Shown here: piece by piece, positions 10,290 through 20,034 of the stretch
Position numbering within the stretch: position 1 is the stretch's first letter
Layout of the letters: every line of letters starts with the position of its first letter
Assembly: GCF_018449435.1 (NCBI RefSeq)
Contig: NZ_JAHCMU010000004.1
Location: forward strand, 186,001 to 250,000
Direction of reading: 5' to 3'
DNA: 64,000 bases
Source of the DNA: Flagellimonas sp. 389
Lineage (GTDB): Bacteria; Bacteroidota; Bacteroidia; Flavobacteriales; Flavobacteriaceae
Position numbers and translations under genes: made by a program
The notes under the pieces: generated by a model
Told to the model about the DNA's origin: nothing
The model's database searches: none
Seen by the model: the letters and a program-made list of their open reading frames with translations, nothing else

Positions 10290-10297
10290 TAACTTTG
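10290..10297 (+). promoter_or_regulatory. Candidate Bacteroidetes -7 promoter element for susC
   Basis: TAACTTTG fits the Bacteroidetes -7 consensus TAnnTTTG exactly. It would place transcription start near 10304 and leave a leader of about 125 nt before susC. A good TTG at the -33 position is not visible (CTT stands there), which is common for activator-dependent promoters. The operator-like site lies about 44 bp upstream of the box. Confidence 0.4.
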
Positions 10298-10428
10298 GGA
10301 TAATGCGATTTTGCAAACGTCGATTCAAAGAACAACAACAAAAAGTTCTTTTGACGCAGTCAATCTTTCGATGAATTTGGTATTGCTCATTCTCATTATC
10401 TGAAATTAACTCAAAAACAACTAAACTT

Positions 10429-13400
10429 ATGTTAAGAACAAGAATTTGTAAATGGATAAGGGCACTTACTTTTGGTGTTTTTATTCTTACCGGTACACTG
10501 ACTTATGGTCAGCAAAAAAGTATTACAGGTACCGTAGTCGCCAGTACGGATGGTATAGGTATACCTGGTGTCAATGTGGTTGAGAAAGGAACGACCAACG
10601 GTGTCACTACTGATTTTGATGGAAATTACGTAATTACGGTGTCAAGTCAGGATGCGACTTTGGTTTTCAGCTATATTGGCTTTGTCTCGCAAGAACAAAA
10701 CGTTTCTGGTAGCACTGCCATTAATATAAGTCTCGATGAAGATGTTAGTGCGTTGGACGAAGTCGTAGTGGTCGGTTATGGAACCGCAAAAAAATCTGAT
10801 ATTACAGGTTCAGTTTCTTCGGTTAAATCGGAAGAATTAGCAGCTTTTCCGGTGCTGAGTGCAGAGCAGGCACTTCAGGGACGTGCGGCAGGCGTTGCTG
10901 TACAATCCAACAATGGTGGTGAACCTGGTGCACCAATAGCAATCAGTATTCGTGGTAATACTTCAATAGGGTCCAGTAGTGCTGCATTGGTGGTAGTCGA
11001 TGGTTTTGTTGGTGGTGCTTTACCACAACCTGCTGATATCGAATCCATAGAAATACTCAAAGATGCTTCCGCCACTGCCATTTATGGTTCTAGGGGAGCT
11101 AATGGGGTGATTATGGTAACTACTAAAAAAGGAACAAAGGGTAGAATGGTTGTCGAAATTAACTCCACATATTCTTCCCAAGCAGTTACAGAAAGAATCG
11201 ACCTGTTAAATGCAAACCAGTTTGCATCCTACAGACAAGCCATTAACCCCAGCTATGAACAAGGACCAGCTTCAACAGATTGGCAAGACCTAATTTATAG
11301 GACAGGGAACATTTCCAATCATCAACTTTCTTTTTCAGGGGGATCTGATAAAATTAACTACTATGTATCCGGCAACTATTTTAAGCAAAACGGAGTAGTA
11401 ATCAATTCAGCTTTTGAACGGTTTTCATTTTTGAGCAACATTGAGGTCCAGGCAACGGATAAATTAAAACTTGGCTTTAATGCATTTGCCAACCGCGGCA
11501 ATAAAGATGGTATACAAAGCCAAGCAGGAAGTGGTGGAAGTGGGGAAGGAGATGTGATTTCCACTGCATATCGTTTTGCACCTGATACTCCGATACAAGA
11601 TGAAAATGGCGTGAACACTACAAACCCGGTCGGAGATCAATTTGATAATCCATTTGCTATTGCTACGGAATCGGTTGATGAAACCACAACAGATGATTAC
11701 AGAGCCAATTTTTATGCTGATTATGAAATAATAAAAGGATTATCGTTTAAAACTACATTTGGATTTAGTACGGAAAATAGAACCCGTGGTAGGTTTCAAC
11801 CTTCAACGTTAATAGGCCAAGCCAGTATTCAAGGCGGTATTGCCAGCGTGGAATCTGTTAAAGGGACCAATATTCTTTCTGAAAATTATTTGACCTATAC
11901 TACCGAAATTGGTAAAGGTAATTTAACCGCTTTGGCAGGTTACTCATACCAAAAAGATAGAACGGAAAGATTTAGTGCAGCATCGCAGGGGTTTCTTAGC
12001 AATAGTTTATCCTATTTTGCCCTCGATGCCGGTTCTGATATTCAGACACCTTCTTCATCGCTCACCGAAAGGGAAATTGTTTCTTTATTTGGGAGACTTA
12101 ATTATGAGTACGATGATCGTTACCTATTGACTTTTACGGCAAGAAGGGATGGAGCTTCCAATTTTGCCAAAAATAATAAGTACGCTTTTTTCCCTTCCGG
12201 AGCAATTGGATGGAGAATTTCCAATGAAGAATTTCTAAAGGACAATAAAACACTCTCCAATTTAAAACTGCGGGCTAGTTATGGTGTAACCGGAAATCCT
12301 TCTCTGACTCCATACCAGTCTTTGGCAAATTTTCAACCTATTTATTCCAATGTAGGAGATCAACAAGTTGGAGCTGTTGTCCCAGATCTATTGGAAAATC
12401 CCGACTTAAAATGGGAATCTTCGTATCAAACCAATATAGGTCTTGATTTTGGTCTTTTTGACAACCGAATCAGCGCTACGTTGGATTATTATACGATTGA
12501 TACAAAGGACTTGATTTTACGAAATACCGGTCTAATAGAGTATGCCGGTCTGTTGAGTGATCCATTCCAGAACGTTGGTGAAATCAACAATACTGGATTT
12601 GAGGTGACTCTTTCCACAAAAAATGTAACTACTGAAAACTTTTCATGGACCACAGATTTGAATTGGTCGACCAATAAGGTTGAAGTAGTAAAACTTATAG
12701 ATGGAGAGGATATATTTTTGGATTCTTCACCTGGTTCGTTTTTACAGGATGAAACCCATATTTTAAGGGAAGGCGAACCTGTTGGAGTTTTCTGGGGCTA
12801 TGAATATCGAGGGGTAAATCAGGGCACACCAGAACCTGGTACAGCTGGTTATGACGAAACTGGAGCCGGGGACGAACTGTTTACCGATTTGAATGATGAT
12901 GGTGTAATTACCGGAGAAGATCGTAAAATTATTGGTGATCCTAACCCAGATTGGATCGCTGGTCTGAACAATAATTTTAGATATAAGAATTTTGACATGA
13001 ATGTTTTTTTTCAAGCCTCGGTGGGTGGTGACATCTATAGCTACACCTTTCTTGAGTTGGCTTCGGGTGAATCCAATGCGACACCAGAGGTGTTGAACGC
13101 TTGGACGCCAAGTAATACAAATACCAATGTGCCTTCTGCCGCCGTTCGTGAAAAGCGTATTACGAATCGCTTCGTATACGATGGTAGCTACGTTCGATTA
13201 AAAAACTTGTCCTTGGGATATAACCTTCCTACTGACATTGTGAATAAAATGGGAATGCAGGGAGTACGTCTTAGTTTGAGTGGTCAAAATTTATTGACTT
13301 TTACCGATTTCCCCGGTACCGACCCCGAGGCACAATACCAAGCTACGGCCAATAGCCAGGATAGTCAAGATAGTAACGTAAACAGAGGATTCGACTACGG

Positions 13401-13452
13401 AAGTTACCCTAATATAAGGTCGTACACATTATCAATAAATCTAAAATTCTAA
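10429..13452 (+). CDS. SusC-like TonB-dependent outer-membrane transporter
   Basis: This protein of 1007 residues imports oligosaccharides across the outer membrane with energy from TonB. A signal peptide ends near TYGQ (residue 27). A carboxypeptidase-regulatory-like beta-sandwich follows (GTVVASTDGIGIPGVNVVEKG, about 33-115), then the SusC signature DEVVVVGYGTAKKSDITGSV (about 110-130), the plug (about 125-235, including IRGNTSIGSSSAALVVVDG and GSRGANGVIMVTTKKG) and the beta-barrel to a terminal Phe (SINLKF). It pairs with the SusD gene 11 bp downstream. This pair is the only glycan importer in the window, so it should serve the whole locus. Confidence 0.96.
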   Translation: MLRTRICKWIRALTFGVFILTGTLTYGQQKSITGTVVASTDGIGIPGVNVVEKGTTNGVTTDFDGNYVITVSSQDATLVFSYIGFVSQEQNVSGSTAINISLDEDVSALDEVVVVGYGTAKKSDITGSVSSVKSEELAAFPVLSAEQALQGRAAGVAVQSNNGGEPGAPIAISIRGNTSIGSSSAALVVVDGFVGGALPQPADIESIEILKDASATAIYGSRGANGVIMVTTKKGTKGRMVVEINSTYSSQAVTERIDLLNANQFASYRQAINPSYEQGPASTDWQDLIYRTGNISNHQLSFSGGSDKINYYVSGNYFKQNGVVINSAFERFSFLSNIEVQATDKLKLGFNAFANRGNKDGIQSQAGSGGSGEGDVISTAYRFAPDTPIQDENGVNTTNPVGDQFDNPFAIATESVDETTTDDYRANFYADYEIIKGLSFKTTFGFSTENRTRGRFQPSTLIGQASIQGGIASVESVKGTNILSENYLTYTTEIGKGNLTALAGYSYQKDRTERFSAASQGFLSNSLSYFALDAGSDIQTPSSSLTEREIVSLFGRLNYEYDDRYLLTFTARRDGASNFAKNNKYAFFPSGAIGWRISNEEFLKDNKTLSNLKLRASYGVTGNPSLTPYQSLANFQPIYSNVGDQQVGAVVPDLLENPDLKWESSYQTNIGLDFGLFDNRISATLDYYTIDTKDLILRNTGLIEYAGLLSDPFQNVGEINNTGFEVTLSTKNVTTENFSWTTDLNWSTNKVEVVKLIDGEDIFLDSSPGSFLQDETHILREGEPVGVFWGYEYRGVNQGTPEPGTAGYDETGAGDELFTDLNDDGVITGEDRKIIGDPNPDWIAGLNNNFRYKNFDMNVFFQASVGGDIYSYTFLELASGESNATPEVLNAWTPSNTNTNVPSAAVREKRITNRFVYDGSYVRLKNLSLGYNLPTDIVNKMGMQGVRLSLSGQNLLTFTDFPGTDPEAQYQATANSQDSQDSNVNRGFDYGSYPNIRSYTLSINLKF

Positions 13453-13463
13453 AAAATAGCACT

Positions 13464-14984
13464 ATGAAAAATTTTAAAACTTTAGGAATTCTTCTGGCAT
13501 TCGCTACGGTAGTGGGGTGCTCGGATTTAGAAGAAGTACCAGTTGGCAGACTTTCTCCGGATGGTTTGGTACAATCTCCCGCAGATGTTCAAACTTTGAT
13601 CAACGGTGCCATCGGCAATATGGCTACGGAAGCGTATTGGGGTCGAAAACTGTCGTTGCCAATTATGTTGAGAAGTGATATGGTTTCCATAGGAGATGTC
13701 GGTACACCGGGCCGGCGGCAAGATGTCGATAGATTTTCAATGTCCGATGATAATGGTATGGTCACGGCATTATGGCCAAGGGCATATCAAGTCATAGCGG
13801 CAACGAATGAAGCCATTGCAGCGGCAGCTACCCTGACGGGGTTTCCACCGGAACAAATTGATCCGGTAACAGCTCAAGCACACTTTTTCAGGGCATATAC
13901 GTATTATCATTTGGTTCGATTGTTTGGCGAAATCCCATACATTGATGCGCCAGTAGTCAATGTCGAAGAAGCTAGTCAAATAGCCAAGAGCTCCGTAGAT
14001 GCGGTATACAACAATATCATTGCTGATTTAGAGCTTGCCAAATCACAGCTTCCAGATACGCAAACTATCAGTGCATTACCATCGAGAGCAACGGCAGCAG
14101 CTTTTCTTGCTTCGGTATACCTTACTAGGGGCGAATACCAACTTGCTTATGATGAAGCAAAATTTGTTATAGATAACGAAGGAACTTTTAATTTGGGGCT
14201 TGCCGTGGATTTTCAAGATTTGTTTGACCATGCCGCCCAAACAAGTACGAACGAATTTCTTTTAAGTCTGGATTTTAATGGTTTCAGTGATGGGGATACA
14301 GGAAGGGATTATACACCTGCCCTAACTGGAATACGAGCAAATGAACGCGGCAACATTGGAGGTGGTTGGTCTGTTGCTGTACCTACTATTAATGTATATA
14401 ATTCATGGGATGGTCGTGACTACAGAAAAGCGGTAAGTTTGGACACCACAGGAATATTCGATGGCGTAGAAGAACCCTTTACTGCTTTCCCTGATTTTGA
14501 TTCAAGAAACATCCAAAGTGCCTATATCGCAAAGTATACAAGAGCCATTGGGCCTACAGGAACAGGAAATGGTCGGGCGTCAAGTTTAAATTATGGATTA
14601 ATGCGTTATGCAGAGGTCTTGTTAATAGCTGCAGAAGCTTTAAACGAATTGAGCCCGGGTTCTGGAGAAGCGGCCGGTTATGTCAATCGCGTAAGAGCAA
14701 GAGCAAGGGGAGGCAACGGTTCAGCTTTCCCAGCGGATGTAGCAGGAGGAATGTCGCAAGATGATTTCAGGGATATGGTGCTTGAGGAACGTAAATGGGA
14801 ACTTGCCTTCGAATTCAAAAGGTGGTACGACATCAAAAGAAGACAACTGGGCCCCGAGGTTTTTGGGCCCGGAAGTTTAGAACCACAACCTAATTTTGAT
14901 CCAAGTCGAGATTACTTATTTCCTCTGCCCTTCGATGAGTTGGATAGGAACCCCAATTTAGCTCCCAATAATCCCGGTTATTAA
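13464..14984 (+). CDS. SusD/RagB-like outer-membrane glycan-binding lipoprotein
   Basis: This 506-residue surface lipoprotein forms a lid on the SusC barrel and binds the oligosaccharide. The lipobox is visible as ATVVGC, giving lipidated Cys19. The protein has the alpha-helical TPR-rich pattern of the family (AQAHFFRAYTYYHLVRLFGEIPY near 135-157) and the C-terminal RagB/SusD motif (EERKWELAFEFKRWYDIKRR near 442-461). It immediately follows susC. A hairpin after the stop codon may reduce read-through into the GH88 gene. Confidence 0.96.
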   Translation: MKNFKTLGILLAFATVVGCSDLEEVPVGRLSPDGLVQSPADVQTLINGAIGNMATEAYWGRKLSLPIMLRSDMVSIGDVGTPGRRQDVDRFSMSDDNGMVTALWPRAYQVIAATNEAIAAAATLTGFPPEQIDPVTAQAHFFRAYTYYHLVRLFGEIPYIDAPVVNVEEASQIAKSSVDAVYNNIIADLELAKSQLPDTQTISALPSRATAAAFLASVYLTRGEYQLAYDEAKFVIDNEGTFNLGLAVDFQDLFDHAAQTSTNEFLLSLDFNGFSDGDTGRDYTPALTGIRANERGNIGGGWSVAVPTINVYNSWDGRDYRKAVSLDTTGIFDGVEEPFTAFPDFDSRNIQSAYIAKYTRAIGPTGTGNGRASSLNYGLMRYAEVLLIAAEALNELSPGSGEAAGYVNRVRARARGGNGSAFPADVAGGMSQDDFRDMVLEERKWELAFEFKRWYDIKRRQLGPEVFGPGSLEPQPNFDPSRDYLFPLPFDELDRNPNLAPNNPGY

Positions 14985-14992
14985 AATCAAAT

Positions 14993-15045
14993 TCTTCCAG
15001 GGTTGTCTTTTGTCTTTAGAAAAGTAGCCTTGGAAGAGTTTTAAA
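14993..15045 (+). terminator. Hairpin between susD and GH88 gene, possible attenuator
   Basis: Arms TCTTCCAGGG (14993-15002) and CCTTGGAAGA (15028-15037) can form a 10-bp RNA stem with one G-U pair, followed by GTTTTAAAAAT. Hairpins after susD often lower expression of downstream genes relative to susCD. The GH88 gene 71 bp away has no operator-like site of its own, which supports partial read-through rather than full termination. Confidence 0.5.
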
Positions 15046-15055
15046 AATCCATTTA

Positions 15056-16240
15056 ATGAATAGAGTTAGTTACTTTGTCTTGACTATTGGTTTTACTTTA
15101 TTTTTTCTGTCTTGTAAAACCGATGGTAAAGACGAAAATGTTACAAGTTCTGTATCGATAGACTCATTAGTACAAACACGGTATCAAAAATTATTGGAGT
15201 ATCCTTTGGATTCCGTAGGATTTCCCAGAAGCTATAACCTATCAACAGATGAAATAAGAAAAGTTCCTTCTAGGGATTGGACCAGTGGATTTTTCCCAGG
15301 TAATCTTTGGCATTTGTATCAGCTTACGGGTAACAAAGCATTTAAAAATCGTGCACAGGAATGGACAAGTTTTATTGAAAAAGAAAAATTCAATACAGGC
15401 ACCCACGACATGGGCTTTAAAGTATTCTGCAGTTTTGGTGAAGGGTTAAGAATTAGTGGAAATGAGGATTATAAGAGCATTATCGTAGAAAGTGCCAAAA
15501 CCTTATCTACCCGTTTTAATAAAAATGTAGGATGCCTTAGATCGTGGGATTTTAATCAAGATGTTTGGGAATTTCCGGTAATCGTTGACAATATGATGAA
15601 TTTGGAATTGTTGTTCGAAGCCACGAAAATTTCAGGTGACAGCACGTATCACAATATTGCCGTTTCCCATGCCAATACTACACTCAAGAATCACTTTAGG
15701 GAAGATGCAAGTAGCTACCATGTAGTTGTTTATGACACCATAAATGGCAAGGTGAAAGATAAGGTTACCCATCAAGGTTTCAATGCTTCCTCAGCATGGG
15801 CTAGGGGCCAAGCTTGGGGTATTTATGGCTATACAATGGCATATAGATATACCAAAGATGCTGAATATCTGGCACAGGCAAAATCTAGCGCTTCATTTTA
15901 TATGCAACATCCAAATATGCGAGATGATGGTATTCCGTACTGGGATTTTAATGACCCTAATATTCCTGATGCAGTGAGGGATGTCTCTGCTGCAACAATT
16001 GTTGCCTCAGCGTTTTATGAGCTTTCACAATATGATAATGATTCTCGGTATTTGGAATATGCAAATAAGGTCATGGAGACTTTAAAAACTGAGGAATACA
16101 TTCTAGGACCAGAAGTTCAAGCACCATTTATTTTAAAACATAGTACCGGTAATTGGCCAAGGAAAGACGAAATGGATGAATCGATTGTTTATGGAGATTA
16201 TTACTACTTGGAAGCACTTCTGAGAAAAGAAAGTCAATAA
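15056..16240 (+). CDS. GH88 unsaturated beta-glucuronyl hydrolase
   Basis: This 394-residue lipoprotein has Cys20 in TLFFLSC. It removes the 4,5-unsaturated uronic acid left at the non-reducing end by a polysaccharide lyase, through hydration of the double bond. The GH88 signatures are present: Asp118 in GTHDMGF and Asp178 in VIVDNMMNLEL correspond to the two catalytic aspartates. NASSAWARGQAWGIYG lies near residue 245. The fold is an alpha6/alpha6 barrel and the length is typical. Cotranscription with susCD fits a core position in the pathway. The released product would feed KduI/KduD. The lipid anchor suggests periplasmic action. Confidence 0.92.
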   Translation: MNRVSYFVLTIGFTLFFLSCKTDGKDENVTSSVSIDSLVQTRYQKLLEYPLDSVGFPRSYNLSTDEIRKVPSRDWTSGFFPGNLWHLYQLTGNKAFKNRAQEWTSFIEKEKFNTGTHDMGFKVFCSFGEGLRISGNEDYKSIIVESAKTLSTRFNKNVGCLRSWDFNQDVWEFPVIVDNMMNLELLFEATKISGDSTYHNIAVSHANTTLKNHFREDASSYHVVVYDTINGKVKDKVTHQGFNASSAWARGQAWGIYGYTMAYRYTKDAEYLAQAKSSASFYMQHPNMRDDGIPYWDFNDPNIPDAVRDVSAATIVASAFYELSQYDNDSRYLEYANKVMETLKTEEYILGPEVQAPFILKHSTGNWPRKDEMDESIVYGDYYYLEALLRKESQ

Positions 16241-16320
16241 CCGATTTAGGAAAGTTCATATCCCAAATCAAAACAAATACGATATAGGCAAAGAACAGTA
16301 GCGTTTAATACCCGAGTACA

Positions 16321-16335
16321 AGGATAGTACAGGAT
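16321..16335 (+). promoter_or_regulatory. PUL operator-like site, GH2 operon
   Basis: Plus-strand AGGATAGTACAGGAT, 69 bp before the GH2 start. With the preceding AGTACA (16315-16320) it makes a direct repeat, AGTACAAGGAT then AGTACAGGAT. AGGAT therefore recurs at a 10-bp interval, about one helical turn. Confidence 0.6.
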
Positions 16336-16404
16336 GAAACCAAAACTTGACCACCCTACTTTTAAGCGCAATGGGAGACTCTCATCATTTTTAATAGGTT
16401 TATA

Positions 16405-18810
16405 ATGAAATTAAAATGTATCATTTTCTGTGTTGCTTTATTTCTTTTGAATTGTGCACAGAAACCTGAGGAAGGCGCACTTAGAACAAAAGAGAATATA
16501 AATAAGGAGTGGTCTTACTTAGAGAATCCTACCCATGAAATTACAGATGTTGAAAACAATGTAGATTGGGTTACCATTGATTTACCCCATACCTGGAACA
16601 ACGAAGACCCAACAGATAATGTGGCAGGCTACCGAAGAAGTGGTAGCTGGTACAAAAAAGAGCTTGAACTCGATGGAATAAACCCAGATAAACGATATCT
16701 CCTCTATTTTGAGGGAGCAAACATAACCACAAAGGTTTACGTGAATGGTAGCGAAGTTGGTGGACACATTGGTGGTTATATTGGTTTTGAAATTGATCTT
16801 TCAGAACACTTGAAAAAAGGCAAGAATAATGTTTATGTGCGTGTGGACAATAGTTACAATAGAGATATTATTCCTTCCCAAAAAAGCGACTTTTTCATCT
16901 ACGGAGGTATTACAAGGGATGTTTGGCTGATTACCAAACCTAAAATTTCAATTGGGAACGTAAAATTGACCACCCCAGATGTATCCCAAGAAAGAGCTTC
17001 ATTACAAATTGAAATTCTCTTGGAAGGAATGGAGCAAGCATCGGATTTGAAGCTTACAGCAGTATTGAAAAATCAAGAAGGAGAAGTTGTCATGTCTAAG
17101 TCGGAAAATGTGACCAGCGGAACTACAACAATAGCAATCAACGATATTCAAGACCCCCAACTATGGGATATATCAGACCCAAATCTTTATGAAGTAACCG
17201 TTTCATTGTCAAATAATGAAGAAATTATCGATGAGGTTTTGGAAAAAGTAGGTTTTCGTTGGTTTGAGTTTAAGAAAAACGGGCCATTCTATCTTAACGG
17301 TAAACGTGTATTGCTCCGCGGCACCCATCGTCATGAAGAACATGCGGGTGTTGGAGCAGCAATGTCAAATCAACAGCACCGAAAGGATATGGAACAAATT
17401 AAGGAGATGGGTGCAAACTTTGTTCGTTTGGCGCATTATCCCCAAGACCCAGAAGTTTATAAAGCTTGTGATGAACTAGGTCTTTTGGTTTGGGACGAAC
17501 TTCCTTGGTGCAGAGGGGGTCTAGGTGAAGAAAAATGGCAAGAGAATACCAAGAATATGCTAACGGAAATCATTGACCAGAATTTCAACCATCCAAGTAT
17601 CATTATTTGGTCATTGGGCAATGAAATGTATTGGTTGCCCGATTTTGAGGGCGGGGGAGATATCAAGAAAATGAATACATTTTTAAATGAGCTGAATACG
17701 CTTGCCCATAAATTAGATCCTACACGTAAAACAGCGATAAGAAAGTACTATGAAGGTGCAGATATCGTAGATGTTTTCTCACCGTCCATTTGGTCGGGTT
17801 GGTACTCTGGGAGCTATAAGAGCTATCAAAAAGCAATAGAGACGTATAAACCACAATACAATCATTTTTTACATGCCGAATATGGCGGGTCTAGCCATGT
17901 GGGCAGGCATTCCGAAAATCCCATTACTGGCGAAGGAATCATAAAGTCGGAAGGATGGGAAGAAGCCATAGTTCAGACCAAGGTTGCCAACATTGCCAAA
18001 ATAGGTGACTGGAGCGAAAACTATATTGTTGACTTATTTGACTGGCACCTGCGCATAACCGAAACGGACTCGACTTTTGTAGGCAATGCACAATGGGCAT
18101 TCAAGGACTTTGGAACACCTTTGCGGCCAGAAAACGATATTCCCTACATGAACCAAAAAGGTTTGGTTGACCGAAACGGAAAGCCAAAGGATGCATACTA
18201 TGTTTTTAAAAGTTATTGGTCCGAAGACCCTTTTATTTACATAGAATCTGAAACTTGGACCGAGCGCCAAGGACCAAAAGGCAAACCAAGAAGCATCAAT
18301 GTTTTTAGTAACTGTGATGAAGTCAATCTCATCCATAATGGTAAAGAACTGGGGAAAAAAATGAAAGACATCACCAAGTTTCCGGCTTCAGGTCTTGTTT
18401 GGGAAGTTGATTTTGAAGAGGGTGACAACCAATTGATTGCTGTTTCTGAAATGGCTGGTAACACTATAAGTGATACGCTGAATATCTCTTACAGGTATAC
18501 TAAAAACGGTTCGGCCAAAGAACTGTTGCTCTCTTCATCTAAACTAAAAAATGGAAATTTCTTGTTAACCGCCATGGCTGTCGATGAAAATGGGTTACGA
18601 TGTCTGGACTATGAGGACAAGGTATATTTTCAATGCCTTGAAGGCGGTAAGGCCCTTAAAAACCAAGGAACACCTACTGGTAGTGAGGTCATTGGCATGG
18701 CAAACGGGCAGGCATCCATAGAAATTATTCCAGATAATACCGAGATTGATTTAACTGTAATGGTCCTAAATCAAAATTTTAAGGGTACTTATCTAACCAT
18801 TGAAAAATAG
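16405..18810 (+). CDS. GH2 family glycoside hydrolase, lipoprotein
   Basis: This protein has 801 residues with a lipoprotein signal ending FLLNC (Cys17). The order is jelly-roll sugar-binding domain (about 35-180), immunoglobulin-like domain (about 185-285) and TIM barrel (about 290-600). Acid/base Glu407 is in IIWSLGNEMYW and nucleophile Glu492 in HAEYGG. C-terminal beta-sandwich domains follow to 801 (DUF4982-like). The family includes beta-galactosidases, beta-glucuronidases and others; the exact sugar cannot be read from sequence. In an ulvan setting a beta-glucuronidase- or xylosidase-like role is possible. It starts a three-gene operon with its own operator-like site. Confidence 0.88.
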   Translation: MKLKCIIFCVALFLLNCAQKPEEGALRTKENINKEWSYLENPTHEITDVENNVDWVTIDLPHTWNNEDPTDNVAGYRRSGSWYKKELELDGINPDKRYLLYFEGANITTKVYVNGSEVGGHIGGYIGFEIDLSEHLKKGKNNVYVRVDNSYNRDIIPSQKSDFFIYGGITRDVWLITKPKISIGNVKLTTPDVSQERASLQIEILLEGMEQASDLKLTAVLKNQEGEVVMSKSENVTSGTTTIAINDIQDPQLWDISDPNLYEVTVSLSNNEEIIDEVLEKVGFRWFEFKKNGPFYLNGKRVLLRGTHRHEEHAGVGAAMSNQQHRKDMEQIKEMGANFVRLAHYPQDPEVYKACDELGLLVWDELPWCRGGLGEEKWQENTKNMLTEIIDQNFNHPSIIIWSLGNEMYWLPDFEGGGDIKKMNTFLNELNTLAHKLDPTRKTAIRKYYEGADIVDVFSPSIWSGWYSGSYKSYQKAIETYKPQYNHFLHAEYGGSSHVGRHSENPITGEGIIKSEGWEEAIVQTKVANIAKIGDWSENYIVDLFDWHLRITETDSTFVGNAQWAFKDFGTPLRPENDIPYMNQKGLVDRNGKPKDAYYVFKSYWSEDPFIYIESETWTERQGPKGKPRSINVFSNCDEVNLIHNGKELGKKMKDITKFPASGLVWEVDFEEGDNQLIAVSEMAGNTISDTLNISYRYTKNGSAKELLLSSSKLKNGNFLLTAMAVDENGLRCLDYEDKVYFQCLEGGKALKNQGTPTGSEVIGMANGQASIEIIPDNTEIDLTVMVLNQNFKGTYLTIEK

Positions 18811-18837
18811 GGTGCGAGGTTTTAATAACAAGACGAT

Positions 18838-19995
18838 ATGAAAAATATAATCGTATTACTATGCCTTTTCCTTCTCGGATGTAAGCAAGAGCCAAAAATA
18901 TTTGATGACCCTATTTTCGATAAAGAAAAAGCAAGGATATTAAAATTAGCTGAAAAATATATCGATGCAACACCAGTAACGGTAACAGCTGAATCTTGTG
19001 AACGTAGTGCCGGGGGAATACATGATTTTTATTCTGAAGGTGATTATTGGTGGCCCGACCCTGAAAATCCTGAAGGACCTTACATTCGAAAAGATGGAAT
19101 GACCAATCCGAATAATTTTACGGCACACCGCTATGCTATGATACGGCTTAGCCAAATATGTGGTGTTTTGGCGTCCGCCTATCTAATTACTGATGATACA
19201 TTCTATGTAAAGCAGTTGGTTCCACATTTAAAAGCATGGTTTATTGATGAGGCAACATTGATGAACCCTAACCTAAAATATGCACAGGCAATAAAAGGTA
19301 AGGTATCGGGTAGAGGCATAGGCATCATTGATACGATTCAATTATTGGATGTGGTAAAGGCAATCATCGCGATACAGGATGCTAATTTGCTTTCTGGTGA
19401 AGAAATCACCAAGTTGAAGATTTGGTTTGCAGATTATTTAAGATGGATGGATACCCACCCTTATGGAGTTTCGGAGCAGGCTAAGGATAACAACCACGGA
19501 GCCTGTTGGTTTCTACAGGCGGCTGTTTTTTCTGAATTTACAGAGAATGAAACCATGCAGGCTTATGTAAAACAAAAGTTTAAAGAAATTTTGTTGCCAT
19601 GCCAAATGGCTGAAGACGGTTCATTTCCAAAAGAGTTGAATAGGACCAAGCCTTATGGATACTCTTTGTTCAATTTGGATATCATGACAGGCATTGCCCA
19701 GGTAATCTCCAACGCAAATGACAACATGTTTTTGTATGATTACGAAGGTAGAAGTATAAGAAAGGGAGTTGAATTTTTATATCCTTATGTAAAGAACAAA
19801 GAAGATTGGCCCTATGAACAGGATGTGCTTCATTGGGATGATTGGCCGGTACGCCATCCATTTTTATTGTTTACAGGCAGGTCACTGGACAATATGGAAT
19901 ACCTTGATGTATGGAACCAGCTAGATGCCGATTTTGATAATCCGGAGGTAATACGCAATATGCCTATACGCTATCCATTGATTTGGTTAAATTAG
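18838..19995 (+). CDS. Alginate-lyase-superfamily lipoprotein, PL38-like
   Basis: This 385-residue lipoprotein has Cys15 in LFLLGC. The protein has the alpha/alpha-toroid alginate-lyase domain with the YWWPDPENPEGPYIRKDG signature (about 62-80), ATLMNPNLKYAQAIKG (about 138-153) and DNNHGACW (about 219-226, probable catalytic Asn/His region). These signatures are shared with the second copy at 29279-30565. PL38 enzymes act on glucuronan or alginate, so a beta-glucuronate-directed lyase role is plausible. The start is 28 bp after the GH2 stop. The family assignment is by motif memory and not tested. Confidence 0.7.
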   Translation: MKNIIVLLCLFLLGCKQEPKIFDDPIFDKEKARILKLAEKYIDATPVTVTAESCERSAGGIHDFYSEGDYWWPDPENPEGPYIRKDGMTNPNNFTAHRYAMIRLSQICGVLASAYLITDDTFYVKQLVPHLKAWFIDEATLMNPNLKYAQAIKGKVSGRGIGIIDTIQLLDVVKAIIAIQDANLLSGEEITKLKIWFADYLRWMDTHPYGVSEQAKDNNHGACWFLQAAVFSEFTENETMQAYVKQKFKEILLPCQMAEDGSFPKELNRTKPYGYSLFNLDIMTGIAQVISNANDNMFLYDYEGRSIRKGVEFLYPYVKNKEDWPYEQDVLHWDDWPVRHPFLLFTGRSLDNMEYLDVWNQLDADFDNPEVIRNMPIRYPLIWLN

Positions 19996-20034
19996 GCTAC
20001 GTCAAATGAATTGCAAAGTTCAATATGTTAACTT

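Noticed and set aside
18838..19995. Alginate as the substrate of the locus
   Set aside because: The alginate-lyase-fold proteins suggest it, but rhamnosidases, five sulfatases, rhaM and a PL28-like lyase are not expected in an alginate locus.
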